A stretch of 64,000 nt of DNA from Sediminispirochaeta smaragdinae DSM 11293 (GTDB lineage Bacteria; Spirochaetota; Spirochaetia; DSM-16054; Sediminispirochaetaceae). Both the position numbers and the translations under genes were made by a program. Location: assembly GCF_000143985.1 (NCBI RefSeq), contig NC_014364.1:1798001-1862000 (forward strand). Direction: 5' to 3'. Below are positions 1 through 8,804 of the stretch, one piece after another (position 1 is the stretch's first letter; each line of letters starts with the position of its first letter). A model generated the notes under the pieces. The model saw nothing but the letters and a program-made list of their open reading frames with translations, searched no databases and was not told the DNA's origin.

Positions 1-1
1 G

Positions 2-973
2 ATGGGGGGATTGTCCGGCTCCAATCTGGCAGATGCCGCCATGGAAGCAAAAATGCTCGTTCCTGAAATGAGAAAACGCGGATACTCAAATGAATTTTCT
101 ACCGTCGTAACAGCGTCTTCCTCGCTGATCACTCCCATGATTCCTCCCGGAATTGCAATGATCCTGTATGGTTCTGTTGCCAACGTGTCGATTGGTAAAC
201 TTTTTGTTGCAGGTATCGGTCCCGGACTGATCATGTGCCTTTCTATGATGGCTCTGGTTAGTGTCATCGCACGGAAAAGACACTATGCCAGAATGAGGGA
301 ACGTCATGCATCTCCCAAAGAAATCTGGCACGTAATTAAACGGGCTTTTTTCCCTCTCTGTCTTCCTGTCATCATTATCGGTGGCATTCGCGTAGGTATT
401 TTTACCCCTACCGAGGCTGGTGCAATTTCCATTATCTATGCCCTGATATTGGGCCTGGTATATAAAGAACTTTCCTGGGACAAGCTGGTTCTTTCCATTA
501 TGGAAACAATTCGGACCACAGCATCGATCATGTTGATTGTCGGCATGGCATCGGCTTTTGCATGGATGCTGACAAGGGAGCGGATTCCCCAAACCATAAC
601 AGAAACAATTGTCAGAATTATCAGCAACAAGTACGTATTTTTGCTTGTCGTCAATCTGTTTTTGCTATTTGTGGGGATGCTCATCGAGGGGGGAGCAGCT
701 ACTATTGTTCTGGCACCGCTTCTGGCTCCTGCCGCTGCCTCCTTCGGCATTGATCCAATTCAGTTTGGTATGGTAGTGATTTTTAATCTTGCCGTTGGTT
801 GCATTACTCCCCCTTTGGGGACCGTTATGTTTGTTACCTGCCAGATTACCGGGTGTAAGGTTAATAAGTTTGCCAAGGAAGCGGTACCTTTCTTTTTTCT
901 GTTTCTTGGTATCCTGCTATTGCTGACATATGTACCCTTTTTCTCGACATTTCTTGTGAACTTAATATATTAA
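2..973 (+). CDS. dctM: TRAP transporter large permease DctM (5' truncated by window edge)
   Basis: This is the C-terminal 323 residues of the large membrane subunit of a TRAP transporter, which takes up organic acids or related solutes with a sodium or proton gradient and a periplasmic binding protein. The visible part starts in the conserved GGLSGSNLADAAMEAKMLVP stretch and continues through a GIFTPTEAGA motif and many hydrophobic helices, ending with a C-terminal helix rich in F and L. DctM proteins are usually about 425 residues, so about 100 residues lie to the left of the window, and the ATG at base 2 is an internal methionine rather than a start. The partner DctQ and DctP genes would be expected upstream. 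The substrate cannot be told from this subunit. Confidence 0.93.
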   Translation: MGGLSGSNLADAAMEAKMLVPEMRKRGYSNEFSTVVTASSSLITPMIPPGIAMILYGSVANVSIGKLFVAGIGPGLIMCLSMMALVSVIARKRHYARMRERHASPKEIWHVIKRAFFPLCLPVIIIGGIRVGIFTPTEAGAISIIYALILGLVYKELSWDKLVLSIMETIRTTASIMLIVGMASAFAWMLTRERIPQTITETIVRIISNKYVFLLVVNLFLLFVGMLIEGGAATIVLAPLLAPAAASFGIDPIQFGMVVIFNLAVGCITPPLGTVMFVTCQITGCKVNKFAKEAVPFFFLFLGILLLLTYVPFFSTFLVNLIY

Positions 974-985
974 GAAATAACATCA

Positions 986-1030
986 CCCCAATTATCATTT
1001 TTCTTGATAATTGGGGTAGTGGTTTTATTC
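986..1030 (+). terminator. Rho-independent terminator after dctM
   Basis: A perfect 12-bp inverted repeat (986-997 with 1005-1016, first arm CCCCAATTATCA, 7-base loop) begins 12 bases after the dctM stop and is followed by a T-rich stretch. It closes the TRAP operon. The rest of the gap to 1185 is AT-rich and holds the promoter region of the next gene, but I could not fix -35 and -10 boxes there. Confidence 0.75.
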
Positions 1031-1184
1031 TGCGTAAACTGTATGCAATTTTAAAAGTGATTCTTCTCTTTTTTTTGTAACAACTTTTGCTTATATTGTG
1101 AATATTGAGGCAAAATATTTTCTACCTCGAGAAGAGAGATGAGAATTCGACAAAAGGATTTCTCTGAGGGAGGTATAGTAAAAA

Positions 1185-3464
1185 ATGGAAAGAACGAAAT
1201 CAATTGCAGTTATTGGTAATTATCTACCGCGGAAGTGTGGAATTGCTACTTTTAGCACCGATCTTGTAAACGCGCTCTCTGGAGCCGACGGGGAACTTGA
1301 TTGCTGGAGCATTGCGATGAACGATATCCCGGAGGGGTACCGTTATCCCGAAAAGGTCCATTTTGAGATAAATCAGAACATAGCGGGAGAGTATAAGCTT
1401 GCGGCCGATTTTCTTAATATCAATCAAATTGACGTGGTCTGCCTGCAGCATGAGTACGGAATCTATGGAGGAGAGGCCGGAAGCTATATTATTTCGTTGC
1501 TACGAGATCTTCGAATGCCTATTGTTACGACGCTCCATACTGTACTCGAAAAACCTTCGAAAAAGCAGAAAGACGTCCTTACCGAGATTGCGGCCTTGTC
1601 TTCTCGGTTGATAGTGATGTCAAAAAAAGGCATTGAATTTCTTACTGATATTTACCATATTCCCAGGGAGAAGATCGTCTTTATTCACCATGGAATACCT
1701 GATATGCCCTTCATCGATCCGAATTTTTACAAGGATCAGTTCGGTGTGGAAGGAAAGCAGGTTATCCTGACCTTCGGCTTGCTTTCTCCGAACAAGGGGA
1801 TTGAGACGATGATCAAGGCCCTTCCTGCTGTAGTCGAGAAACATCCCGATGCCGTCTACATTGTAGTAGGTGCTACTCACCCGCATGTCAGAAAGGCTTC
1901 GGGCGAAGAGTATCGCCACAATCTTCAGCGTCTTGCTCGACTTCGCGGGGTTGATGATCATGTCATTTTTTTCAATCGTTTTGTGGAAGTGAAGGAGCTG
2001 TGTGAATTCCTGGCTGCCAGTGACATCTATGTCACCCCCTATCTTTCCAAAGCCCAAATCGTTTCGGGCACTTTGGCTTATGCCATGGGGGTCGGCAAGG
2101 CAACGGTCTCAACACCCTACTGGTATGCAAAAGAGATGCTTGCCGAAGGCCGGGGAATTCTTGTTGATTTTAAGGACTCGAAGGGGCTGGCGAGTGAGGT
2201 GATCTCTCTGCTCGACGACGATATCAAGCGCAATGCAATGAGAAAAAAGGCGTACACCTTTTCACGAGAGGCTGTCTGGAGCCAGGTTGCGGTCGACTAT
2301 ATCAATGTCTGTAACGAAGTAAAGGCCGAGCGGGCCTGCAAATCGCGTTTCTATTTGAAAACGAAGAATTTGGAACAGGACGAATCAAGCTTACCTGAGA
2401 TTAATTTTGATCATCTTAAGACAATGACAGATGATACCGGATTGATTCAGCATGCGGAGTTTACCGTTCCTTCACGGCAGTTCGGCTATTGTATTGACGA
2501 CAATGCCAGGGCCCTTATCGTCACGGTGATGGCCCAGGATCTTGTGCCGGAAGATCCCGAACTGGTTCGGCTGCAGAAGGAGTACCTTTCCTTCATAAAC
2601 TATGCCTATAATGAGGAGAATGGTTGGTTCCGTAATTTCATGGATTACGATAGACGATGGTTGGAGGAGAAAGGCTCTGAAGATAGTCAGGGACGGACCA
2701 TCTGGGGCCTCGGTGTCTGTTCCGCCCTCTCTCGGGAAGCGGGCTGCCTTGCATTAAGCACGACCCTGTTTCATAAGGGAATAAACATGCTTGAGGCGCT
2801 TGAACATCCCCGGGCCATAGCCTTTGCACTTGTCGGTATCCATGCCTACTTGGCCAGATTCTCCGGTGACAGTGAGGTAAGGAGAATACGGGATAAGCTT
2901 GCCGTCATGCTCTTTGATCACTTTGACCATGATGACGATTCCGGATGGCCCTGGCTTAAGGGGGATATCCTTACCTATGCAAGTGGAAAAATCCCTCAGG
3001 CGCTTCTCCTTTCCGGCCAGTGGATGAATAGAAAGGATATGCTTGAGACCGGGTATCGATGCCTCGATTGGCTCATCGATATTCAGAAAGAGGATGATCA
3101 CTTTTCTCCGGTAGGAAGCAACGGTTGGTATCGCCCTGAAGGAGAAAAAGCTCGGTTTGATCAGCAGCCTATAGAGGCACAGATAATGCTGGAGGCGACG
3201 CTCCTTGCCTACAACATGAGCGGGCAAGAGCGATATAGAGCCGCTGCCGATATGGCATTTAACTGGTTCCTCGGTCAGAACGATCTTAAGGAGCCTTTGT
3301 ATGATTATACGACCGGCGGATGTCGGGACGGACTTACCCCGGATGGGCCGAATATGAACGAGGGAGCCGAATCGACACTTGCCTGGCTCCTTTCTCTTTT
3401 GTCTATGCAGGGATTTCTGGCGAACCAGAAAAAGCTTCACTATACAAATTTTATTGAGGAGTAG
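1185..3464 (+). CDS. two-domain protein: GT4-type glycosyltransferase plus alpha/alpha-barrel domain
   Basis: A 759-residue protein. Residues 1-380 look like a GT-B fold glycosyltransferase of family GT4: the N-terminal half has the open KCGIATFSTDLVNAL stretch, and the C-terminal half has FGLLSPNKGIETMIKALP and a DIYVTPYLSKAQIVSGTLAYA segment where the usual E-x7-E motif would sit, with the first Glu apparently replaced. From about 400 to 750 there is a helical region with repeated W/Y/H-rich segments (DDNARALIV, WGLGVCSALS, GWYRPEG), which fits an alpha/alpha toroid of the kind seen in glycoside hydrolases and lyases. The start is set by GAGGGAGG at 1166-1173. The next gene (GH130) begins 6 bp downstream and another glycosyltransferase follows, so the three form one operon. 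Probable role: making or remodelling an intracellular or surface mannoside. The acceptor and linkage are unknown. Confidence 0.8.
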   Translation: MERTKSIAVIGNYLPRKCGIATFSTDLVNALSGADGELDCWSIAMNDIPEGYRYPEKVHFEINQNIAGEYKLAADFLNINQIDVVCLQHEYGIYGGEAGSYIISLLRDLRMPIVTTLHTVLEKPSKKQKDVLTEIAALSSRLIVMSKKGIEFLTDIYHIPREKIVFIHHGIPDMPFIDPNFYKDQFGVEGKQVILTFGLLSPNKGIETMIKALPAVVEKHPDAVYIVVGATHPHVRKASGEEYRHNLQRLARLRGVDDHVIFFNRFVEVKELCEFLAASDIYVTPYLSKAQIVSGTLAYAMGVGKATVSTPYWYAKEMLAEGRGILVDFKDSKGLASEVISLLDDDIKRNAMRKKAYTFSREAVWSQVAVDYINVCNEVKAERACKSRFYLKTKNLEQDESSLPEINFDHLKTMTDDTGLIQHAEFTVPSRQFGYCIDDNARALIVTVMAQDLVPEDPELVRLQKEYLSFINYAYNEENGWFRNFMDYDRRWLEEKGSEDSQGRTIWGLGVCSALSREAGCLALSTTLFHKGINMLEALEHPRAIAFALVGIHAYLARFSGDSEVRRIRDKLAVMLFDHFDHDDDSGWPWLKGDILTYASGKIPQALLLSGQWMNRKDMLETGYRCLDWLIDIQKEDDHFSPVGSNGWYRPEGEKARFDQQPIEAQIMLEATLLAYNMSGQERYRAAADMAFNWFLGQNDLKEPLYDYTTGGCRDGLTPDGPNMNEGAESTLAWLLSLLSMQGFLANQKKLHYTNFIEE

Positions 3465-3470
3465 GGTTTC

Positions 3471-4922
3471 GTGAACAGGGTGGAAGTGCAACGATTAGAG
3501 TTTGTGCTCAGGCCTTCCCATGACCGAGTACTTATTCGTCCCTTTATTCCCGGGGATGAAAATCAACGCTATAGGATCATAAGCAGGGTGATGTCTCTCG
3601 ACAAAGAAGAGGTTCATGTCCGACTTGAAAAGGTTTTGGCTGATTTTGCCGGTCGTCATCACAATATTCTTGAAGAGCTGATTGAACATTTTACCATGGT
3701 AAAACAGTGGACCATCACCGATGCCCCTTTGAGCGAGGAACAAAGGCTTTTGATCGGGGCCTATTTTACCCAGGAATATTCTCTTGAATCGGCCGCCTTA
3801 TTCAATCCGTCTATCGTTCTTCATCCCGATCAGTCCGAACTTCCGAAAGGGGCAATCAGATTCATCATAAGCCTTCGTGCCATCGGCGAGGGGCATATCT
3901 CTTCTATTGTATTCCGTGAGGGGATGATAACCGATGATTTTACCTTACGGCTGAGGCGCCCCGCTCCTTACGTGACGCAGCCGAAACGCATCCCCTGGCA
4001 GATCTATGATAAGACATTGTTTACGCGAAAGCTTGCCGAACTAAATTGTGAGAACAACTTCAGCGCGGGGGTTTTATCCAAGCTGGAAGATCAATTCTCC
4101 CTGGCAGAACTCTCCGATGCGGTGGAGCGTGCCAAACGGAGGGCTCCCGCATCCCAGGAGGCAGATGTGACCTCAGACGGCATGTTGACCCTTGCTTACT
4201 CCAATTATGCCGTCAGCTTCAGACCGGAACAGCGAACTTCGGAAAAGGCTATCTTCCCATTGACCCCAAGTCAGAGCAACGGGATTGAAGACGCCCGATT
4301 TGTTCTCTTTTACGACGATGACGGAGGCTGTCGCTACTATGGTACCTACACCGCTTTCGACGGCAGGATGATCTTACCCCAACTGATAGAGACCGAAGAT
4401 TTTATCTCGTTTAAATTTATCACTTTGAACGGACCCGCTGCAAAGAACAAAGGGATGGCACTGTTCCCGCGAAAAATAAACGGGCAGTATGCCATGATCT
4501 CCCGTCAGGACAACGAAAATTTGTATGTAATGTACTCCGACAATATCAATTTTTGGTATGATCCTCAACTTATTATACACCCCACCTTCCCCTGGGAATT
4601 TGTACAGGTCGGAAACTGCGGCTCTCCGATAGAATTGGATGAGGGGTGGCTTGTGCTCAGCCACGGAGTGGGGCCGATGCGGAAATACTGTATCGGCGCT
4701 TTTCTTCTGGATAAGAAAAAGCCTACGAACGTTATCGGCCGGCTGAGAGAACCTCTGATCGAACCGAACGAGAATGAACGCGAGGGCTATGTCCCCAACG
4801 TCGTCTACACCTGTGGCGCCCTGCGCTATAAGGAGAAGCTGCTCATTCCCTATGCCATGTCGGATTATGCGACCGGCTTTGCCTTTGCCGATATCAAAGA
4901 AATTCTTGATGCCATGGTGTAG
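3471..4922 (+). CDS. GH130-family glycoside phosphorylase/hydrolase
   Basis: A 483-residue protein of the GH130 type. That family cleaves (reversibly, with phosphate) or transfers beta-mannosides. The five-bladed propeller features are present: the catalytic-acid segment SNGIEDARFVLFYDDDGG (about residues 264-281, with the family ED-x-R signature), AMISRQDNENLYVMYSDN, and GSPIELDEGWLVLSHGVG. About 130 extra N-terminal residues precede the propeller, as in the longer GH130 subfamilies. The start is GTG at 3471, with GAGGAG of the preceding reading frame acting as ribosome binding site. It lies between two glycosyltransferases with 6-bp and 3-bp gaps, so the products are probably made together and act on the same glycan. 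Whether it is a phosphorylase, a hydrolase or a transferase cannot be decided from sequence alone. Confidence 0.85.
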   Translation: MNRVEVQRLEFVLRPSHDRVLIRPFIPGDENQRYRIISRVMSLDKEEVHVRLEKVLADFAGRHHNILEELIEHFTMVKQWTITDAPLSEEQRLLIGAYFTQEYSLESAALFNPSIVLHPDQSELPKGAIRFIISLRAIGEGHISSIVFREGMITDDFTLRLRRPAPYVTQPKRIPWQIYDKTLFTRKLAELNCENNFSAGVLSKLEDQFSLAELSDAVERAKRRAPASQEADVTSDGMLTLAYSNYAVSFRPEQRTSEKAIFPLTPSQSNGIEDARFVLFYDDDGGCRYYGTYTAFDGRMILPQLIETEDFISFKFITLNGPAAKNKGMALFPRKINGQYAMISRQDNENLYVMYSDNINFWYDPQLIIHPTFPWEFVQVGNCGSPIELDEGWLVLSHGVGPMRKYCIGAFLLDKKKPTNVIGRLREPLIEPNENEREGYVPNVVYTCGALRYKEKLLIPYAMSDYATGFAFADIKEILDAMV

Positions 4923-4925
4923 ATC

Positions 4926-5939
4926 ATGAAGATTGCAATGCTTGCACCCATTGCCTGGAGGACTCCACCGCGGCACTATGGCCCATGGGAGCGGGTTACT
5001 TCACTTTTAACCGAAGAGCTGGTCCGCCTCGGCGTAGATGTCACGCTGTTTGCTACCCGTGACTCCGTGACCTCCGCAACGTTGCGTGCCGTTTGCGACC
5101 GCGGTTATGAAGAGGATCCCGACATGAACGCGAAGGTGTGGGAGTGCCTTCATATTTCCGAATGCTTCGAGCATGCCGATGACTTCGATATCATCCATAA
5201 TCAATTTGATTTTCTGCCTTTATCCTACAGCGCCTTGGTCTCCACTCCTGTCGTTACGACGATTCATGGTTTTTCCTCTCCTTCGATCCTGCCGGTCTAC
5301 AGAAAGTACAACGACCGTAACTATTATGTCTCCATCAGCAATGCCGACAGAAATCCGGATCTTTCTTATGTGGCGACGATCTACCACGGTATAGATTTGG
5401 AACATTTTACCTTTCGAAAAGAGCCTGAGCGGGATCGCCTTCTTTTCTTTGGGCGGTTTCACCCCGATAAGGGGGCGAGGGAGGCCATTGAGATCGCAAG
5501 GCTCAGTGGGAAGAAATTGCTTATGGCTGGTATTATTCAGGACAAAGAATACTTCCATCGCTATGTTGAGCCTTCGATCTCATCGGGAGAGGTTTGTTAC
5601 CTCGGTAGTGTCGGCCCGGAAAAACGCGATGCGCTTTTAGGATCGGCGACGGCTTTGCTTCATCCCATAGATTTCAATGAGCCCTTCGGCCTTTCCGTTG
5701 TCGAGGCCATGGCATGTGGAACCCCGGTCATAGCCTTCGCAAGAGGCAGCATGCCCGAGTTAATTGAAAGCGGAAGAACCGGCTATCTTGTCTCTTCGGT
5801 TGAACAGGCGGTGGAATGTGTCGGAAAATTGGATCGTATTGATCGCTATCAATGCCGTCGTCTTGTCGAAAGGCGGTTTACCAAGGAACGAATGGTGAAT
5901 GAGTATGTACATGTATATGAGACGATTGCATCCATGTGA
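4926..5939 (+). CDS. GT4-family glycosyltransferase
   Basis: A 337-residue retaining glycosyltransferase with a complete GT-B layout. The N-terminal acceptor domain begins MKIAMLAPIAWRTPPRHYGP with the glycine-rich loop WERVTSLLTEEL. The donor domain has LLFFGRFHPDKGAREAIEIA, then the family nucleotide-sugar motif EPFGLSVVEAMACGTPVIAF (E-x7-E), then GRTGYLV. It is cytosolic, with no signal or membrane helix. It starts 3 bp after the GH130 stop and is the last gene of the three-gene glycan cluster. The donor is unknown; the GH130 neighbour makes GDP-mannose a reasonable guess. Confidence 0.88.
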   Translation: MKIAMLAPIAWRTPPRHYGPWERVTSLLTEELVRLGVDVTLFATRDSVTSATLRAVCDRGYEEDPDMNAKVWECLHISECFEHADDFDIIHNQFDFLPLSYSALVSTPVVTTIHGFSSPSILPVYRKYNDRNYYVSISNADRNPDLSYVATIYHGIDLEHFTFRKEPERDRLLFFGRFHPDKGAREAIEIARLSGKKLLMAGIIQDKEYFHRYVEPSISSGEVCYLGSVGPEKRDALLGSATALLHPIDFNEPFGLSVVEAMACGTPVIAFARGSMPELIESGRTGYLVSSVEQAVECVGKLDRIDRYQCRRLVERRFTKERMVNEYVHVYETIASM

Positions 5940-5990
5940 CTGGCACGCTATTATTGCCTAACCAATTTTTTCAAGGGAGTATGGAATCCT

Positions 5991-6446
5991 ATGATCATTG
6001 ATACGCTGCGTAATGCACACGTTTATTATGGATGTCACAAACGCTTTGAAGAGGCGTTTTCTTTTTTGTCGAAAGTAAGCAGCTTTGACGAGCTGCCTTC
6101 GGGACGGATTGATATCGACGGAGATAGATTATACGCCTTTACCCTCGACGGTGAGGGAAAGGGGAGTGATGCCGCCGTGTTGGAGACGCATCGAAGGTAT
6201 ATCGACATCCAATATACGGTTTCCGGAGAGGATCTCATGGGCTGGAATCCCCTTTCGCCGGGAACGATAGGAGACGGCTACGATCCGGATAAAGATATAG
6301 AATTCTATTCGAAGCTCCCCGTTCCTCATTGGTTTCCCGCCCCGGCCGGTGCCTTTTTTCTTTTTTTCCCTTCCGATATGCATGCACCCCTTGGTGCAAC
6401 CGGCCATATGCGAAAGATCATCGTGAAGGTGGCCACTTCCGATTAG
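5991..6446 (+). CDS. YhcH/YjgK/YiaL family (EbgC-like) cupin protein
   Basis: A 151-residue cupin of the YhcH/YjgK/YiaL family, small cytosolic metal-binding proteins usually found with sugar-acid, sialic acid or beta-galactoside catabolism. The likely metal ligands are in ETHRRYIDIQYTVSGED (the family E-x-H with H following) and in FFLFFPSDMHAPLGAT. The start is set by AAGGGAGT at 5972-5979. It lies 51 bp after the glycosyltransferase on the same strand, so it may be read with the glycan cluster and process a released sugar. The exact reaction is unproven for most of the family. Confidence 0.82.
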   Translation: MIIDTLRNAHVYYGCHKRFEEAFSFLSKVSSFDELPSGRIDIDGDRLYAFTLDGEGKGSDAAVLETHRRYIDIQYTVSGEDLMGWNPLSPGTIGDGYDPDKDIEFYSKLPVPHWFPAPAGAFFLFFPSDMHAPLGATGHMRKIIVKVATSD

Positions 6447-6484
6447 TCTCCCGATTAGACATCAGAACCCGTCGAAGACTTTTG

Positions 6485-6513
6485 TTGTGTCTATAGATAC
6501 AATATGTTATAAA
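6485..6513 (+). promoter_or_regulatory. sigma-70-type promoter of nhaC
   Basis: TTGTGT at 6485-6490 and TATAAA at 6508-6513 are separated by 17 bp, a good match to the sigma-70 consensus, and lie 39 bp before the nhaC start codon. The ribosome binding site is AGGAGT just before 6553. Confidence 0.55.
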
Positions 6514-6552
6514 GGTAACTTCATTATCATTTTTTAAACAACAGGAGTCTAC

Positions 6553-8109
6553 ATGGACGGCTTTACGTATGGTGCCCTTGCCCTTATTCCACCTGCTTTG
6601 GCAATTATTCTTGCGGTAGTAACCCGTCAGGTGATTGTTTCGCTCGTGCTTGGAATCTGGGCCGGGGCTACGATCATTGCAGGGTGGAATCCTCTCCTTG
6701 GTTTGCTGGACACCTTCAGCACCTATCTGGTACATAATTCACTCGCCGACAGTTGGAACATCGGTATTATCGTCTTTTGTCTGGTAATCGGTGGCATGGT
6801 CGGCGTCATTAATAAATTAGGCGGAACCAAGGCGATTGCCGATGCGGTGGTTCTCAAGGCACGGTCGGGAAGGACTACGCAGCTATCGACGGCCTTGATG
6901 GGGATTATCATGTTTTTTGATGATTACGCAAACTCAATGATTGTCGGAAATACCATGCGCCCTATCACCGATCGTTATCGCATCAGCAGGGAAAAGCTTT
7001 CGTATATTGTCGATTCGACTGCTGCTCCGGTAAGCTCTATGGCCCCTGTCTCAACCTGGATTGCCATGGAGCTGGGTTTGATTGCTGCGGGGCTAAAGAG
7101 CATCAATGTGGAAGCAAACAGCTTGATGGTCTTTTTTCAATCCGTTCCCTTTCGTTTTTATAGCATCTTCTCGATAGTTCTGGCCCTTACGCTGATCATT
7201 TCTCAGAAGGATTTCGGTCCCATGTATCGGGCGGAACTTCGGGCCCGAAAAACCGGAGCTGTTTACGAAGAAGGGACTACCCCGATGATTGTTGAGGATA
7301 AGGATATTCTTCCCGATGAGGGCTGCGTCGGCTCGGTATGGGATGCCGCCATTCCCATCATTGCCTTTATTCTTGTCACGGTATTCGGCTTATACTATAA
7401 CGGACACGAAGCGGGGAAGGGGATCATCGATTCTTTCGGTAATGCCGATGCATCGGTGGTGCTTACCTGGGCGGCGTTTATCGGATCCATTACCGCCATG
7501 GTCATCGGTATCGTAAAAAGAAAGTTTTCCCTCAGCTCTGCGGTAGATTCATGGATGGGGGGCTTGCGTTCGATGCTGATTGCCGTCGTTATTCTTGCTT
7601 TTGCCTTTGCTCTGAAGAGTGTTATCGGTGAAATGCAGCTGGCCGAGTGGCTCGTTGCGGTAACCGGAGGAATCCTTTCCGGCAAGGTTGTTCCGCTGCT
7701 TACCTTCATCGTTGCCATGGTGGTCGCCTTTGCAACGGGAACCAGCTGGGGAACCAATTCCATCCTCATGCCCCTTGTTATTCCCGTGGCAGCCGGTGTT
7801 TCCGGTGCCGACGGAACCTTAACGCCTACCATAATCGCAAGCATCGGTGCCGTACTTACCGGTGCCGTTTTTGGTGACCACTGCAGTCCAATCAGCGATA
7901 CGACCATCCTTTCATCCATGGCAAGCGGTGCCGATCATATCAGCCACGTACGGACACAAATCCCTTATGCGGCAACAGCCGCCTTGATTTCCGGACTCTT
8001 CGGTTTTCTCCCTGTGGGTTTCGGCGTTCCTGTGTGGTTCCTCTTGCCCTTCGGAGCCGCCATACTCATCCTTATCGTCAGGTTTCTGGGAAAAAAGATA
8101 GAACTTTGA
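6553..8109 (+). CDS. nhaC: NhaC-family Na+/H+ antiporter
   Basis: A 518-residue polytopic membrane protein of the NhaC/MleN family, which exchanges sodium for protons, or in some members malate for lactate. The signature region FATGTSWGTNSILMPLVIPV followed by GAVFGDHCSPISDTTILSS is present near residues 395-455, and MFFDDYANSMIVGNTMRPIT near 118 is also typical. I count 12 or so hydrophobic segments. A cytoplasmic loop rich in charged residues (RAELRARKTGAVYEEGT) sits near the middle. It stands alone with its own promoter, so it is probably used for sodium and pH balance in a saline habitat. A metabolite antiporter role cannot be excluded. Confidence 0.9.
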   Translation: MDGFTYGALALIPPALAIILAVVTRQVIVSLVLGIWAGATIIAGWNPLLGLLDTFSTYLVHNSLADSWNIGIIVFCLVIGGMVGVINKLGGTKAIADAVVLKARSGRTTQLSTALMGIIMFFDDYANSMIVGNTMRPITDRYRISREKLSYIVDSTAAPVSSMAPVSTWIAMELGLIAAGLKSINVEANSLMVFFQSVPFRFYSIFSIVLALTLIISQKDFGPMYRAELRARKTGAVYEEGTTPMIVEDKDILPDEGCVGSVWDAAIPIIAFILVTVFGLYYNGHEAGKGIIDSFGNADASVVLTWAAFIGSITAMVIGIVKRKFSLSSAVDSWMGGLRSMLIAVVILAFAFALKSVIGEMQLAEWLVAVTGGILSGKVVPLLTFIVAMVVAFATGTSWGTNSILMPLVIPVAAGVSGADGTLTPTIIASIGAVLTGAVFGDHCSPISDTTILSSMASGADHISHVRTQIPYAATAALISGLFGFLPVGFGVPVWFLLPFGAAILILIVRFLGKKIEL

Positions 8110-8129
8110 GAGGAAGCCGGCTCCCCTTT

Positions 8130-8684
8130 CTATTCGGTCGAAACGGAAAGGGGATGCAGGGTGATTTCGAGGCTTTGGATCGATTCCAGCTCTTCGAACT
8201 CTTCCTTGATTTTCCTCGGTGAAACCCGCTTCGGGAGGGTCACGATAGCCCTCATGTGAAATATCCTTGCACCGGTCATGGGGGCGCTGGCAGTATCGGT
8301 CTCCAGATCCTCTATGCTAATATCATATTTTTTAAGGATCGATGTGACGGCATGGACGATACCCGGAGTGTCGAGAGAAACCGTCTCTAAACGGAAAGCA
8401 ATCCGTTCTTCTCTGCTGTGTGGAGGTGTTGTCTTTTTTAAAAAGATACTTATTTCCCGTTCTTTTCCGAAGGAGGGGAGTGCATCAACCAGTCCGGTGA
8501 TAGCCTTGATATCTTCGGCGGATACCAAGACCAGCGATGCAAATTCGCCTCCGAGCACCGCCATCTTACTCTCTTCGATATTTCCATTATGCGAAAGGAT
8601 TTCCTTTGTTAGCTCGTCGGCAAATCCCACTCGATCCGCCCCTATGGTCGTAATGACAAGGTAGTGCTTTTCCTTGGGTTCCAT
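8130..8684 (-). CDS. GcvR-like double ACT domain regulator
   Basis: A 184-residue protein made of two ACT domains. The first opens KEKHYLVITTIGADRVGFAD, the second RIAFRLETVSLDTPGIVHAV, each with the conserved G/D-P/R-x-G ligand-binding turn. It has no DNA-binding domain. This matches the glycine cleavage system regulator family (GcvR), which binds small molecules such as glycine and acts by protein contact. GGAGG lies 8 bases before the ATG. It is convergent with nhaC. The target here is unknown because no gcv genes are in the window. Confidence 0.8.
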   Translation of the reverse strand: MEPKEKHYLVITTIGADRVGFADELTKEILSHNGNIEESKMAVLGGEFASLVLVSAEDIKAITGLVDALPSFGKEREISIFLKKTTPPHSREERIAFRLETVSLDTPGIVHAVTSILKKYDISIEDLETDTASAPMTGARIFHMRAIVTLPKRVSPRKIKEEFEELESIQSLEITLHPLSVSTE

Positions 8685-8804
8685 CCCTATTGTTCCTCCA
8701 TTATAACAAAATCAAGTATGCCTATTGTTCGGTCAAGGTACTTTTTCCTTAGCCTTTCCACGACAACAAGGAATATAATACATTACGTCACCGGAAAAGC
8801 GGTG

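Noticed and set aside
5941-5958. TGGCACG followed by TTGCC upstream of the YhcH-type gene, resembling a sigma-54 promoter
   Set aside because: The GG to GC distance is 14 rather than 12 bp, which sigma-54 does not tolerate.
7395-7919. Antisense open frame across nhaC
   Set aside because: It is the complement of a strongly conserved membrane protein and has no ribosome binding site.
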